This document shows positions 1-6,207 of a stretch of DNA of 9,895 nt, piece by piece. This DNA comes from Planctomycetota bacterium (lineage in GTDB: Bacteria; Planctomycetota; PUPC01; JABMSA01; JAUWKK01): positions 1 to 9,895 of the forward strand of contig JAUWKK010000074.1 in assembly GCA_030614245.1 (NCBI GenBank). The letters are read 5' to 3'. Within the stretch, counting starts at the first letter, position 1; each line of letters begins with the position of its first letter. The translations under genes and the position numbers were made by a program. The notes under the pieces are model-generated. The model was not told the origin of the DNA, made no database searches, and saw only the letters and a list, made by a program, of their open reading frames with translations.

Positions 1-54
1 CGCAGCGAAAAGACGGGGCCTCTCCAGGACGTGCCGGACGCTGACGGCAGGGTG

Positions 55-81
55 GCACGTTCAAGCAAAGCTTGGACGTGC
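55..81 (+). repeat. Hairpin repeat, copy 1
   Basis: A 12-pair stem-loop. GCACGT (55-60) pairs with ACGTGC (76-81), T61 faces G75 as a wobble, CAAGC (62-66) pairs with GCTTG (70-74), and the loop is AAA. It shares its outer stem, the wobble position and the flanking GGTG with the copies at 88-115 and 1161-1188. It lies beyond the 3' end of the leftward mannosyltransferase gene. No T-run follows on either strand, so it does not look like an intrinsic terminator. Confidence 0.6.
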
Positions 82-87
82 GCCGAA

Positions 88-115
88 CACGGCCAACGCA
101 AGGCCGTTGACCGTG
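88..115 (-). repeat. Hairpin repeat, copy 2 (reverse orientation)
   Basis: On the minus strand this reads CACGG-T-CAACG, loop GCCTTG, CGTTG-G-CCGTG: eleven pairs including the same T-G wobble seen in the other copies. The wobble exists only on the minus strand, because the plus strand has C93 opposite A110; this fixes the orientation. With its flank, the minus strand matches the plus-strand copy at 1157-1186 over 15 bases on the left and 10 on the right of a variable loop. Confidence 0.6.
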
Positions 116-161
116 GCACCCCGAGCATCAAACACATACTCACGCGCGCGTCGCATAAGAT

Positions 162-178
162 ACCCCATTAGTTGGGGT
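162..178 (-). terminator. Weak stem-loop after the mannosyltransferase gene
   Basis: ACCCCA (162-167) pairs with TGGGGT (173-178) around a 5-nt loop, about 57 nt past the stop codon of the leftward gene that ends at 235. On the minus strand it is followed by ATCTTATG rather than a T-run, so intrinsic termination is only weakly supported. The rest of 1-234 shows no coding sequence I can support, only the two hairpin repeats. Confidence 0.25.
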
Positions 179-234
179 CATGTCCTCTTCAGCGGAGACG
201 GCTTCGAGGCTTCCCTGCCGCTTGAGCGCACGTC

Positions 235-942
235 TCACTTGCCCGCTCCCACCCTCACCTTCAGCAGCGTCCATATCAGCCCGAAGGCTTCCGACGAATT
301 GATCTTCGACTGGCCCGCCCGCCTCTCGACGAAGATTATCGGCGTCTCGCCGATACGCCAGCCGGCGCGCCGGCAGTGGAACAATATCTCCTCCTGGAAC
401 GAGTAGCCCTGCGACCGGACGGCGTCGAGGTCGAGCATCTTCAGTTTCTCGACACTGTAGCACTTGAACGCCCCGGAACAGTCCGCGAGCTTCAGTCCGA
501 GCACGATGCGGACCCAGAGGTTGGCGGCGCGGCTCATCAGCTTGCGGTGCCACGGCCATCCGACTGTGCCGCCGCCGGGCACGTATCGCGAGCCCTGCAT
601 CAGATCGTGCTCGGCCATCCCGGCGATAAGGTCGGGGATGTATCTCGGGTCGTGCGAGAAATCCGCGTCCATCGTCAGGGCGTAGTCGTAGCCGTCTTCG
701 ATGGCCCTGCGCAGGCCCGCGATCTCGGCCGAGCCGAGCCCGAGCTTGCCGGGCCGGTGGATGACCTTCACGCGGCCCGTCTTCTCGGCCAGTTCATCGG
801 CGATGCGGCCGGTGCCGTCGGGCGAATTATCATCGACAACCAGCACGTCGAGCGGCGGCTCGATCGCCAGTATCTGCTCGGCCAGCGGTGGCAGGTTCTC
901 GGCCTCGTTATAAGTCGCAACAATCACCAGTACGCGAGCCAT
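235..942 (-). CDS. Polyprenol-phosphate mannosyltransferase (DPM1-like, GT2)
   Basis: Predicted to transfer mannose from GDP-mannose to polyprenyl phosphate at the cytoplasmic face of the membrane, giving the lipid-linked mannose donor for later glycosylation. The product is 235 residues, a single GT-A domain with no C-terminal membrane segments, as in the soluble DPM1 type. Visible motifs are VATYNEAENL (8-17), VVDDNSPDGT (35-44), HRPGKLGLG (62-70), the metal-binding MDADFSHDP (91-99), GSRYVPGG (117-124), DCSGAFKCY (154-162) and PIIFVERRAGQSK (201-213). The family more often has a TGGFKC-type sequence where this has SGAFKC. The start at 942 is chosen because AAAGGGG lies 6 nt upstream and the family motif begins at once; an in-frame start at 984 would add 14 unlike residues. 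It has its own promoter candidate. Family is clear; the exact sugar and lipid are inferred. Confidence 0.9.
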   Translation of the reverse strand: MARVLVIVATYNEAENLPPLAEQILAIEPPLDVLVVDDNSPDGTGRIADELAEKTGRVKVIHRPGKLGLGSAEIAGLRRAIEDGYDYALTMDADFSHDPRYIPDLIAGMAEHDLMQGSRYVPGGGTVGWPWHRKLMSRAANLWVRIVLGLKLADCSGAFKCYSVEKLKMLDLDAVRSQGYSFQEEILFHCRRAGWRIGETPIIFVERRAGQSKINSSEAFGLIWTLLKVRVGAGK

Positions 943-963
943 TGGCGTCCCCTTTCGCACCAC

Positions 964-992
964 AGTATACCTCCCGGCCCGCACAGCCTCAA
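964..992 (-). promoter_or_regulatory. Sigma70-like promoter for the mannosyltransferase gene
   Basis: On the minus strand, TTGAGG (992-987) and TATACT (969-964) are separated by 17 nt. The -10 box matches the consensus at five of six positions and the -35 box at four of six. Transcription would start near 957, leaving a leader of about 15 nt that contains little beyond the AAAGGGG ribosome-binding site. Read by eye only. Confidence 0.5.
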
Positions 993-1000
993 GGTGGATG

Positions 1001-1025
1001 CCGAACGCACAATCCGGTTGCGTTG
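1001..1025. repeat. Left bracket of the repeat-rich segment
   Basis: Contains CCGAACGCAC (1001-1010) and CCGGTTGCGTTG (1014-1025). The 10-mer recurs in direct orientation at 1609-1618. The 12-mer recurs inverted as CAACGCAACCGG at 1594-1605. The two sites enclose the stem-loop array. Confidence 0.5.
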
Positions 1026-1096
1026 TTCGGTGCCTTGTGACTGTACATATGGTTATGCCGCCCTTACAGGGCTTAAGAGGGGGCCGCGGCTCTTAC

Positions 1097-1115
1097 CCCA
1101 CGGCGTTGCCGTGGG
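1097..1115. repeat. CCCACGGC / GCCGTGGG stem-loop
   Basis: A perfect 8-bp stem with a GTT loop, flanked by smaller stem-loops at 1060-1072 (GCCCT/AGGGC) and 1128-1141 (GCCCC/GGGGC, loop TGAC). A degraded copy lies at 1247-1267, so this is a repeated module rather than a one-off palindrome. Confidence 0.6.
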
Positions 1116-1160
1116 CTATTCTACTTCGCCCCTGACGGGGCTCAAGACGCCGCCGGGTGC

Positions 1161-1188
1161 CACGGTCAACCGTCCTCGGTTGGCCGTG
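1161..1188 (+). repeat. Hairpin repeat, copy 3
   Basis: CACGG-T-CAACCG (1161-1172) pairs with CGGTTG-G-CCGTG (1177-1188) around a TCCT loop. That gives twelve pairs including one T-G wobble (T1166-G1183), at the same stem position as in the copies at 55-81 and 88-115. It is preceded by GGTGC, as in copy 2. Confidence 0.65.
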
Positions 1189-1336
1189 CTGGCCTGCCTA
1201 CGGCATGGCTCGTCTGCTATGGGCGCCTGGAGCCGTCACGTCCACCTTACCCCATGGCGTTGCCGTGTATGTTTAGCGGGATGCGAAATGCTGATTGCAG
1301 GGCGTGCCACAGCCCCAACGCGGCGGAGGGCTGTAG

Positions 1337-1363
1337 CCGGGGGCGAGGCTTCCGAGCCCCCGG
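1337..1363. repeat. CCGGGGGC / GCCCCCGG stem-loop
   Basis: A perfect 8-bp GC stem (1337-1344 with 1356-1363) around an 11-nt loop. Part of the stem-loop array. No T-run follows on either strand. Confidence 0.55.
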
Positions 1364-1412
1364 TTGGATGCATTAACATGACCCAGTCAGGGGCGCAGGA
1401 ACGGCGCGAATC

Positions 1413-1432
1413 GGCAGGCTGGAAAGCCTGCC
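1413..1432. repeat. GGCAGGCT / AGCCTGCC stem-loop with GGAA loop
   Basis: A perfect 8-bp stem (1413-1420 with 1425-1432) closed by GGAA, which fits the GNRA tetraloop pattern if transcribed rightward. Its minus-strand translation supplies the QAFQPAD string typical of spurious ORFs. Confidence 0.55.
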
Positions 1433-1450
1433 CCACGTAAAGCAGGCATC

Positions 1451-1502
1451 GCCTCCTCGCTGCGAAGCAGCGGAGGCATATAGGCTGGGGCTTCAGCCCC
1501 AG
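1451..1502 (+). repeat. Two-hairpin repeat module, internal copy
   Basis: The first hairpin at 1452-1476 pairs CCTC with GAGG and CGCTGC with GCAGCG around GAA, with a 2-nt bulge. The second at 1485-1502 is CTGGGGCTTCAGCCCCAG, a 7- to 8-bp stem with a tiny loop. The last 28 bases (1475-1502) match 9868-9895 with one mismatch in the same orientation, and the first hairpin has a diverged counterpart there too. A further stem-loop, CGCCC/GGGCG, follows at 1526-1540. Confidence 0.7.
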
Positions 1503-1593
1503 TAAAGGAGCGAAGCAAAACGAGCCGCCCTGAAGGGGCGCAGGGCTAAACACATACGAGGAGCGCCCGCAACATCCCACGGTCCCAACGGCA

Positions 1594-1618
1594 CAACGCA
1601 ACCGGCTCCCGAACGCAC
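1594..1618. repeat. Right bracket of the repeat-rich segment
   Basis: Contains CAACGCAACCGG (1594-1605) and CCGAACGCAC (1609-1618). These are the same two words as at 1001-1025, with one inverted and one direct. The stem-loop array lies between the two sites. Confidence 0.5.
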
Positions 1619-1646
1619 GATCAGATGAACGCGGATGAGAAAATCA

Positions 1647-1675
1647 TTGACCGACGCATCGAGGCCCGTTATATT
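1647..1675 (+). promoter_or_regulatory. Sigma70-like promoter for the GH20 gene
   Basis: TTGACC (1647-1652) and TATATT (1670-1675) are separated by 17 nt, and each box matches the consensus at five of six positions. Transcription would start near 1682, giving a leader of about 44 nt that carries AAGGAG at 1715-1720. It is the best promoter match I see in the window. Confidence 0.6.
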
Positions 1676-1725
1676 TCCCGGGTAAGTGGAGCTTTACGCA
1701 CCCGAACAGCCGGCAAGGAGCACCC

Positions 1726-3114
1726 ATGCAATTCGACAGCATATTCAGAGCAGATGAACCCGCAGTGGCCGTCCGTGCCGTCCACCTCGATCTCAAAGGT
1801 ACGCCTCCAACGGCTGAACGGCTGCTGCGGCTGCTCGATGTCTTCGCCGCCGCACGGTACAACGCAGTCCTCGTCGAATGGGAGGATATGTTCCCGTGGA
1901 CGGTCGACGAGCACTTCCGCAACGAGACGGCCTACACGCGATCCGAAGTCGAGCGATTCCACGCGGCCGCTGCCGGCCTCGGCATCGAGATCATCCCGCT
2001 GGTGCAGTGCCTGGGCCACATGGAAACTCCGCTCAGCACCGCCGGCTACGAGCACCTTCGCGAGCTTCCACACAGGGCAGACGTGCTCAATCCGCTCGCA
2101 CCCGGCGCGCGAGAGCTCGTCGAAAAAATGGTCGAGGAAGTGCTAGCGCTCACTCCGAACGTGCGCCGTTTTCACCTCGGCGGCGACGAAGCCTGGAGCT
2201 TCGGCTCGCATCCCGACACTAAAGCCTGGCTCGAGCGGCATTCGAGGGGCGAGCTCTACCTGCACCACGTCGGGCCGATCATCGACAAGCTGAGCGCGCG
2301 CGGCATCCGAACGATGCTCTGGCACGATATGATGCGCGACTGGGACGCCGATGCACTTCGGCGGCTCGGAGCCAAGGCCGACCTCGTCGTCTGGGGCTAC
2401 AACGGCCGGCCGGGCGTGCCGGGCGAGCCGCACTACGGCCGAGAGGTGATCGAGCGCTTCCAGGAGAGCGGTATCACTATGTGGGGTGGCACGGCCTACA
2501 AGGGGGCCTCCGGCCACAACGTCGATCTGCCCGACATCGGCCTGCACCAAGACAATGCCCTGGGCCACGTCGAGATCGCCGCCGAGTTCGGATTCGCAGG
2601 AATCATCGCCACCGCGTGGAGCCGATGCTGCACGCACCGCGTCCAGTGCGAGCCGATAGACGCGTGCCTTGATTCGATGGTCAACGTCGCGGTCATCCTG
2701 CACGACGGGGCGCCGCCCGCGGGCGGCATCGAGGCCTGCCTCGCCGCGCTGGATTCGATCGGCGAGCGCGAAAGCTTCGATGCGTGTAAAGCGGCAATGC
2801 AAAAGCTGACCGATGCCCGCAAAGCCGCCTGGAAAGCGATAGCGCAGCTTCGCGAGCAGATCGCGATGGCCTCAGCCGAAGAACGCCGCCGGGCCGGCGG
2901 TGTCGAAATCTCCGACCTCGCCACACTCGATGGCCACATAGCCGCCGCCCGGTCCGCCGCCGATGATGCCCGCAAAGCCCTCGGCGGACTCATGCAGTCG
3001 CTGTGGGTCGAACGCTATCTTGCGGAACGCATCGAGCCGCTGACGGATGAACGGCAACTGCTCGCCCCCCGCGTGCGGGAACTCGATCCTGACGGATATG
3101 CTGCGGAATTCTGA
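1726..3114 (+). CDS. Hexosaminidase D-like beta-N-acetylhexosaminidase (GH20)
   Basis: Predicted to remove terminal beta-linked N-acetylhexosamine (GlcNAc or GalNAc) from small glycans by substrate-assisted catalysis. The 462 residues start with no signal peptide, so a cytosolic enzyme is likely. The GH20 barrel spans roughly 17-320: HLDLKGTPP (20-28), VEWEDMFPW (50-58), IPLVQCLGHMETPL (90-103), the catalytic signature HLGGDEAW (150-157) with the D154-E155 pair, LWHDMMRDW (198-206), WGGTAYKGASG (253-263) and ATAWSR (295-300). From memory these follow human hexosaminidase D (HEXD) block by block more closely than classical secreted GH20 enzymes. Residues 335-462 are largely charged and helical, without a recognised domain. 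AAGGAG five bases before the ATG supports the start. It has its own promoter and converges with the next gene, so it is probably monocistronic. GH20 membership is firm; substrate is inferred. Confidence 0.88.
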   Translation: MQFDSIFRADEPAVAVRAVHLDLKGTPPTAERLLRLLDVFAAARYNAVLVEWEDMFPWTVDEHFRNETAYTRSEVERFHAAAAGLGIEIIPLVQCLGHMETPLSTAGYEHLRELPHRADVLNPLAPGARELVEKMVEEVLALTPNVRRFHLGGDEAWSFGSHPDTKAWLERHSRGELYLHHVGPIIDKLSARGIRTMLWHDMMRDWDADALRRLGAKADLVVWGYNGRPGVPGEPHYGREVIERFQESGITMWGGTAYKGASGHNVDLPDIGLHQDNALGHVEIAAEFGFAGIIATAWSRCCTHRVQCEPIDACLDSMVNVAVILHDGAPPAGGIEACLAALDSIGERESFDACKAAMQKLTDARKAAWKAIAQLREQIAMASAEERRRAGGVEISDLATLDGHIAAARSAADDARKALGGLMQSLWVERYLAERIEPLTDERQLLAPRVRELDPDGYAAEF

Positions 3115-3132
3115 GGGAAGCGCTGCCCCTCA
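3112..3132. terminator. Hairpin joining two convergent stop codons
   Basis: TGAGGG (3112-3117) pairs with CCCTCA (3127-3132). The outer triplets are exactly the stop codon of the rightward GH20 gene and, on the other strand, that of the leftward manC-like gene. The 9-nt loop contains the palindrome AGCGCT. No T-run follows in either direction. It may end both transcripts or simply be the shortest spacing for convergent genes. Confidence 0.3.
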
Positions 3133-4206
3133 CAACCACGCCGTCTTCCCCTGCTGCTTGAGCTTGTCCCCCAGTTCGCGCACCTTGCCCGCCTGGCTGC
3201 GGTGGCATACCAGGGTGGCGTCGGGGGTCTGGATTATCACGAGGTCTTCCACGCCGATCGCCCCGATCATGTGGCCGGGCCCGGCGTGGATCAGGCAGTT
3301 CTTCGCCCCAATGAGCTCGGCTTCGCCCGTGATCGTATTCCCGTCGGAGTCGGCTTCGTGATACTTGGCCACCGCCGGCCACGTGCCGACGTCGTCCCAG
3401 TCGAAATCGGCCTCGACCACCTCGACGGCGGCGGCCCTCTCCATCACCCCGTAGTCGATAGTCTGGCCGGCCAGCGGCTCGTACTGCTCGGCGAACGTCT
3501 CGTATTGGCCGTCGGTGCCGATGGCGGCGCTCATCGCGCCGAGCGCCCGGCGGAGCGCCGGCATGTACTGCCCGATGGCGTCGAGGATCGTCCGAACCGT
3601 CCAGACGAACATCCCGCTGTTCCAGTAATATTCGCCGGAATCGATAAATGCTTTCGCAGTTGCGGGGTCGGGCTTTTCTTTGAATTCGGCAACGCGATAG
3701 ACCGGTGCGGCGTTCCCGGGGGAAGTCCGCCCGCCGCGGTGGATATAGCCGAACTCGGGCGACGGCCCGGCAGGCCTGATGCCGAATACTACCAGCGGCT
3801 TGCGTTCGACGGCCACCCGCTCGGCGACCTTCACGCAGCCGATGAACCTGTCGATGGGCGCGATGACATGATCGGCGGAGAGCACTATCATCGCGGCGTC
3901 GGGCGCTTTCTTCCTGATGAAGATAGCCCCCAGGCCGATGCATGTTGCCGAGCCGCGCGCGCAGGGCTCGGCGATTATGTTCTCGGGCGGAAGCTTAGGG
4001 AGCTGGTTGCGTAGCACATCGATCTGGACGGTATTGGTGATGACCAGCGTTCGTTCGGGCGGCACGGCGCCGCTGATGCGCTCGACGGCCATCTGCACGA
4101 GTGTATCGCTGCCGGTCAGGGCAAGGCATTGCTTGGGCATGGTCTTGCGGCTCATCGGCCACAGCCGCGTGCCCGTCCCACCCGCCATTATCAACGCATA
4201 GAGCAT
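3130..4206 (-). CDS. manC: Mannose-1-phosphate guanylyltransferase
   Basis: Makes GDP-mannose from GTP and mannose 1-phosphate in the cytosol. The 358 residues form one nucleotidyltransferase unit. Motifs are the nucleotide-binding MAGGTGTRLWPMSR (7-20) with PKQ (24-26), SADHVIAP (110-117), GYI (153-155), FKEKPDPATA (175-184), NSGMF (196-200), DYGVMERA (251-258) and DFDWDDVGTW (267-276). It lacks the C-terminal phosphomannose isomerase cupin of the roughly 480-residue bifunctional AlgA/ManC enzymes, so isomerisation must be done by another protein. The start at 4206 has GGGGAGA upstream and opens directly into the motif; an in-frame start at 4236 would overlap birA. It follows birA after 19 bp and is probably co-transcribed with it. 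The product would feed the mannosyltransferase at 235-942. Another nucleotide-sugar pyrophosphorylase is possible, but the C-terminal DWDDVGTW region favours mannose. Confidence 0.92.
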   Translation of the reverse strand: MLYALIMAGGTGTRLWPMSRKTMPKQCLALTGSDTLVQMAVERISGAVPPERTLVITNTVQIDVLRNQLPKLPPENIIAEPCARGSATCIGLGAIFIRKKAPDAAMIVLSADHVIAPIDRFIGCVKVAERVAVERKPLVVFGIRPAGPSPEFGYIHRGGRTSPGNAAPVYRVAEFKEKPDPATAKAFIDSGEYYWNSGMFVWTVRTILDAIGQYMPALRRALGAMSAAIGTDGQYETFAEQYEPLAGQTIDYGVMERAAAVEVVEADFDWDDVGTWPAVAKYHEADSDGNTITGEAELIGAKNCLIHAGPGHMIGAIGVEDLVIIQTPDATLVCHRSQAGKVRELGDKLKQQGKTAWL

Positions 4207-4225
4207 AGCTGTCTCCCCGGCGCCT

Positions 4226-5242
4226 CTACTGTACAACCAGCTCGACGAGGCTGACTTCCTCGCTTCTGAACGTGCGCACCGCCCCGCCGTCGAGACGCAG
4301 GCTTACGCCTTCCACAAGGTCAACTTCCACCACCACACCCTCGAACTTCCTGCCGTCCGCAGAGAGCTTGATCCTCTGGCCGAGCGTGGACGCCAGCGGC
4401 CGCCAGGCGGCATTGAGCGCGTCTACATCACCAGCCCGGACGTAATGGTACCAGCCGTCGAGCCGCCCGAGCAGGCAGCGGGCGAATTCGACGGCTGAGA
4501 CCTCGCGTCCCAGTTCGGCCCGGAGCGAAGTAGCGGCGGTTCGCACCTCGGCGGGCAGCCTCTCGGCCGGAACATTCACATTCACACCGATCCCAAGCAC
4601 GTAAAGGCCCGGCGACGCCGACTGCGTTTCCACGAGCACTCCGGCCGCCTTCCGGCCCTCGATGATGACGTCGTTGGGCCAACGGATGCGAGCTTCGAGC
4701 CGGGTCGTCTCGCGGACAGCTTCCGCCACGGCCACAGCGGCGGCCATGGTGAGCATAGACTGCCGCGCGGGGCGAAGCGCACGAAGAACAACCGACATCC
4801 ACAGCCCTCCCTCCGGCGACGCCCACGCCTGCCCGCGCCTGCCCCGGCCGGCGCTCTGCCGCAGCGCGACTATCACCAGGCCGTCGTTCTCGCGCACATC
4901 GGCTCCCTCAGAATCAACGGCGCGGATTATCCGCCAGGCTTCGTCATTCGTGGACGTCAGCTCGTCCTCGACGATCACGTGCCGGCCGATCAGGTTCGTG
5001 TCGAGGTCGCACGATATCTCCTCGGCTGCGAGGCCGCCGGGCACGCCGACGAGCCGCACGCCCGCGCTCGGGTCGCGCTCGATCTCATAGCCCCTGCCGG
5101 TCAATCGGCGCAGCTCGCGATCGAGCAGGTTCAACGACAGCCGGTGCGCGCGGGCGAGTGCATTCGCATCGAGCCATTGCCCGCGGCGGCGTCTGAGCTG
5201 GCCCAGCAACAGCAGGTTGACCGATCGAGCGCGGCCGATCAT
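4226..5242 (-). CDS. birA: Biotin-protein ligase with N-terminal winged-helix domain
   Basis: Activates biotin with ATP to biotinyl-AMP and attaches it to the carrier protein of biotin-dependent carboxylases. In 338 residues, about 8-70 form a helix-turn-helix with a wing, as in the repressor-type BirA of E. coli. The catalytic domain follows with STN (97-99), the biotin/ATP loop GRGRRG (132-137), RWPND (187-191), the lysine of KAAGVLVE (198-205) and GIGVNVN (217-223). A small beta domain (about 285-335) closes the protein. The ATG at 5242 is preceded by GGGAG at 5257-5253, 10 nt away; a TTG at 5248 in the same frame, 4 nt from that GGGAG, is nearly as good and adds two residues. It lies 49 bp after nadC on the same strand. 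The DNA-binding domain suggests it may also repress biotin genes, but I see no operator here. Confidence 0.93.
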   Translation of the reverse strand: MIGRARSVNLLLLGQLRRRRGQWLDANALARAHRLSLNLLDRELRRLTGRGYEIERDPSAGVRLVGVPGGLAAEEISCDLDTNLIGRHVIVEDELTSTNDEAWRIIRAVDSEGADVRENDGLVIVALRQSAGRGRRGQAWASPEGGLWMSVVLRALRPARQSMLTMAAAVAVAEAVRETTRLEARIRWPNDVIIEGRKAAGVLVETQSASPGLYVLGIGVNVNVPAERLPAEVRTAATSLRAELGREVSAVEFARCLLGRLDGWYHYVRAGDVDALNAAWRPLASTLGQRIKLSADGRKFEGVVVEVDLVEGVSLRLDGGAVRTFRSEEVSLVELVVQ

Positions 5243-5291
5243 CTCCAAGCTGCTCCCGATACTAATGTAACGGAAAACGAAACTGCACGTA

Positions 5292-6167
5292 TCAGTCCGA
5301 TGCCTCGATATCGAGTGAGATGTCCAACGCCGGGGCTGAATGCGTTATCGCCCCGAGCGAAATCCAGTCGACATCATGCTTCGCGTATTCCAGCAGGTTC
5401 TGCCGGTTGATGCCGCCGGAGACCTCGACGATCACCCTACTGCCGCGCTTCTTCGCGGCGCCCCGGACCATCTCGATGCCTCGGCTGAGCTCCTCACCGT
5501 TCATGTTGTCGAGCATTACCACGTCGGCTCCGCCCTCGACGGCGTCGAGAGCATGGGCGAGATCGTGTACCTCGACCTCGATCTGCACTCCGGCCGGGAT
5601 GCCGTCGCGTGCAGCGGTGATGGCCTCCCGCAGCGAACGTTTGCTGATCTCCTGGTGATTCTCCTTGATGAGCACCATGTCGTAGAGTCCGACGCGGTGG
5701 TTCTTGGCGCCGCCGCACCGTGCGGCGTATTTCTCGAGGTGGCGCCAGCCGGGCGTCGTCTTGCGCGTGTCGAGTATCTTCACGTTCGTGCCCGCTGCGA
5801 GGTCGACACACGAGCGCGCGTAGCTCGCAATGCCGGAGAGCCGCTGGAGGAAGTTGAGAGCGACACGTGCGCCCGAGAGCAGTGCCCTCGCCCGGCATTC
5901 GACCGACGCCAGCACCTGGGCGGCCTCCACGCGGTCGCCGTCCCCGACGAAGAACTCGAACTCTGCCGACGTGTCGAGCTTCTGGAAGAGCCATTCGAGC
6001 ATGAACAGCCCGGCCACGACGCCCTTTTCGTGGGCGACAAAAGTGCCGCGCGCGAGCCGCTTGACCGAGACGACGGCCTCGGTAGTGATGTCGCCCGGCC
6101 CGATATCCTCCGCCAGTGCCTGAACGATTAGATGGTCGTACTTTGAAGCGTCCGGTGTTTCGATCAT
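5292..6167 (-). CDS. nadC: Nicotinate-nucleotide pyrophosphorylase (carboxylating)
   Basis: Converts quinolinate and PRPP to nicotinate mononucleotide, CO2 and pyrophosphate, the entry from de novo synthesis into NAD. The 291 residues match the usual family length. An N-terminal domain (AEDIGPGDITTEAV, 19-32) is followed by LNFLQRLSGIA (104-114) and the long signature at about 131-171 with DTRKTTPG (133-140), GGAKNHR (152-158) and LIKENH (166-171). Then come EVEV (197-200), VMLDNM (217-222), VEVSGGI (247-253) and GAITHSAPALD (272-282). All expected substrate-binding arginine and lysine regions are present, so it should be active. AAGG-type sequence precedes the ATG. It sits 40 bp after the VWA gene and 49 bp before birA, all leftward, so an operon is likely. 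Confidence 0.96.
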   Translation of the reverse strand: MIETPDASKYDHLIVQALAEDIGPGDITTEAVVSVKRLARGTFVAHEKGVVAGLFMLEWLFQKLDTSAEFEFFVGDGDRVEAAQVLASVECRARALLSGARVALNFLQRLSGIASYARSCVDLAAGTNVKILDTRKTTPGWRHLEKYAARCGGAKNHRVGLYDMVLIKENHQEISKRSLREAITAARDGIPAGVQIEVEVHDLAHALDAVEGGADVVMLDNMNGEELSRGIEMVRGAAKKRGSRVIVEVSGGINRQNLLEYAKHDVDWISLGAITHSAPALDISLDIEASD

Positions 6168-6207
6168 CCCTTGCCTTTCAATTTGATTGACGTATCCTCG
6201 CGTCGGC

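Larger units (their letters stand above)
943..1725. other. Divergent intergenic region with an array of stem-loops
   Basis: This 783-bp gap between divergent genes holds no gene I can support. Stem-loops lie at 1060-1072, 1097-1115, 1128-1141, 1161-1188, 1337-1363, 1413-1432, 1452-1476, 1485-1502 and 1526-1540. The 21 bases at 1093-1113 recur at 1247-1267 with one C-to-T change that breaks the second copy's stem. Open frames across it give repeat-derived peptides such as VGQAFQPAD on the minus strand, which I recall as spurious products in planctomycete genomes. Both neighbouring genes start outward from the array, so these stem-loops cannot be their terminators. Confidence 0.75.

Noticed and set aside
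376..1440. A 354-residue open frame on the plus strand
   Set aside because: It is antisense to the mannosyltransferase gene and then runs through the palindromic repeats. The product is arginine- and proline-rich with no family motif.
1060..1540. A possible CRISPR array in the repeat-rich gap
   Set aside because: The palindromes differ in sequence and length and are unevenly spaced. There is no constant repeat with unique spacers and no cas gene.
1236..1601. A 121-residue minus-strand frame containing VGQAFQPAD
   Set aside because: It is composed of the stem-loop repeats read as protein, a familiar kind of spurious annotation. No ribosome-binding site or domain is seen.
3202..4014. A 270-residue plus-strand frame antisense to the guanylyltransferase
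   Set aside because: It is a shadow of a gene with all family motifs on the other strand.
5340..6131. A 263-residue plus-strand frame antisense to nadC
   Set aside because: It is a shadow frame; nadC is complete on the minus strand with every signature.
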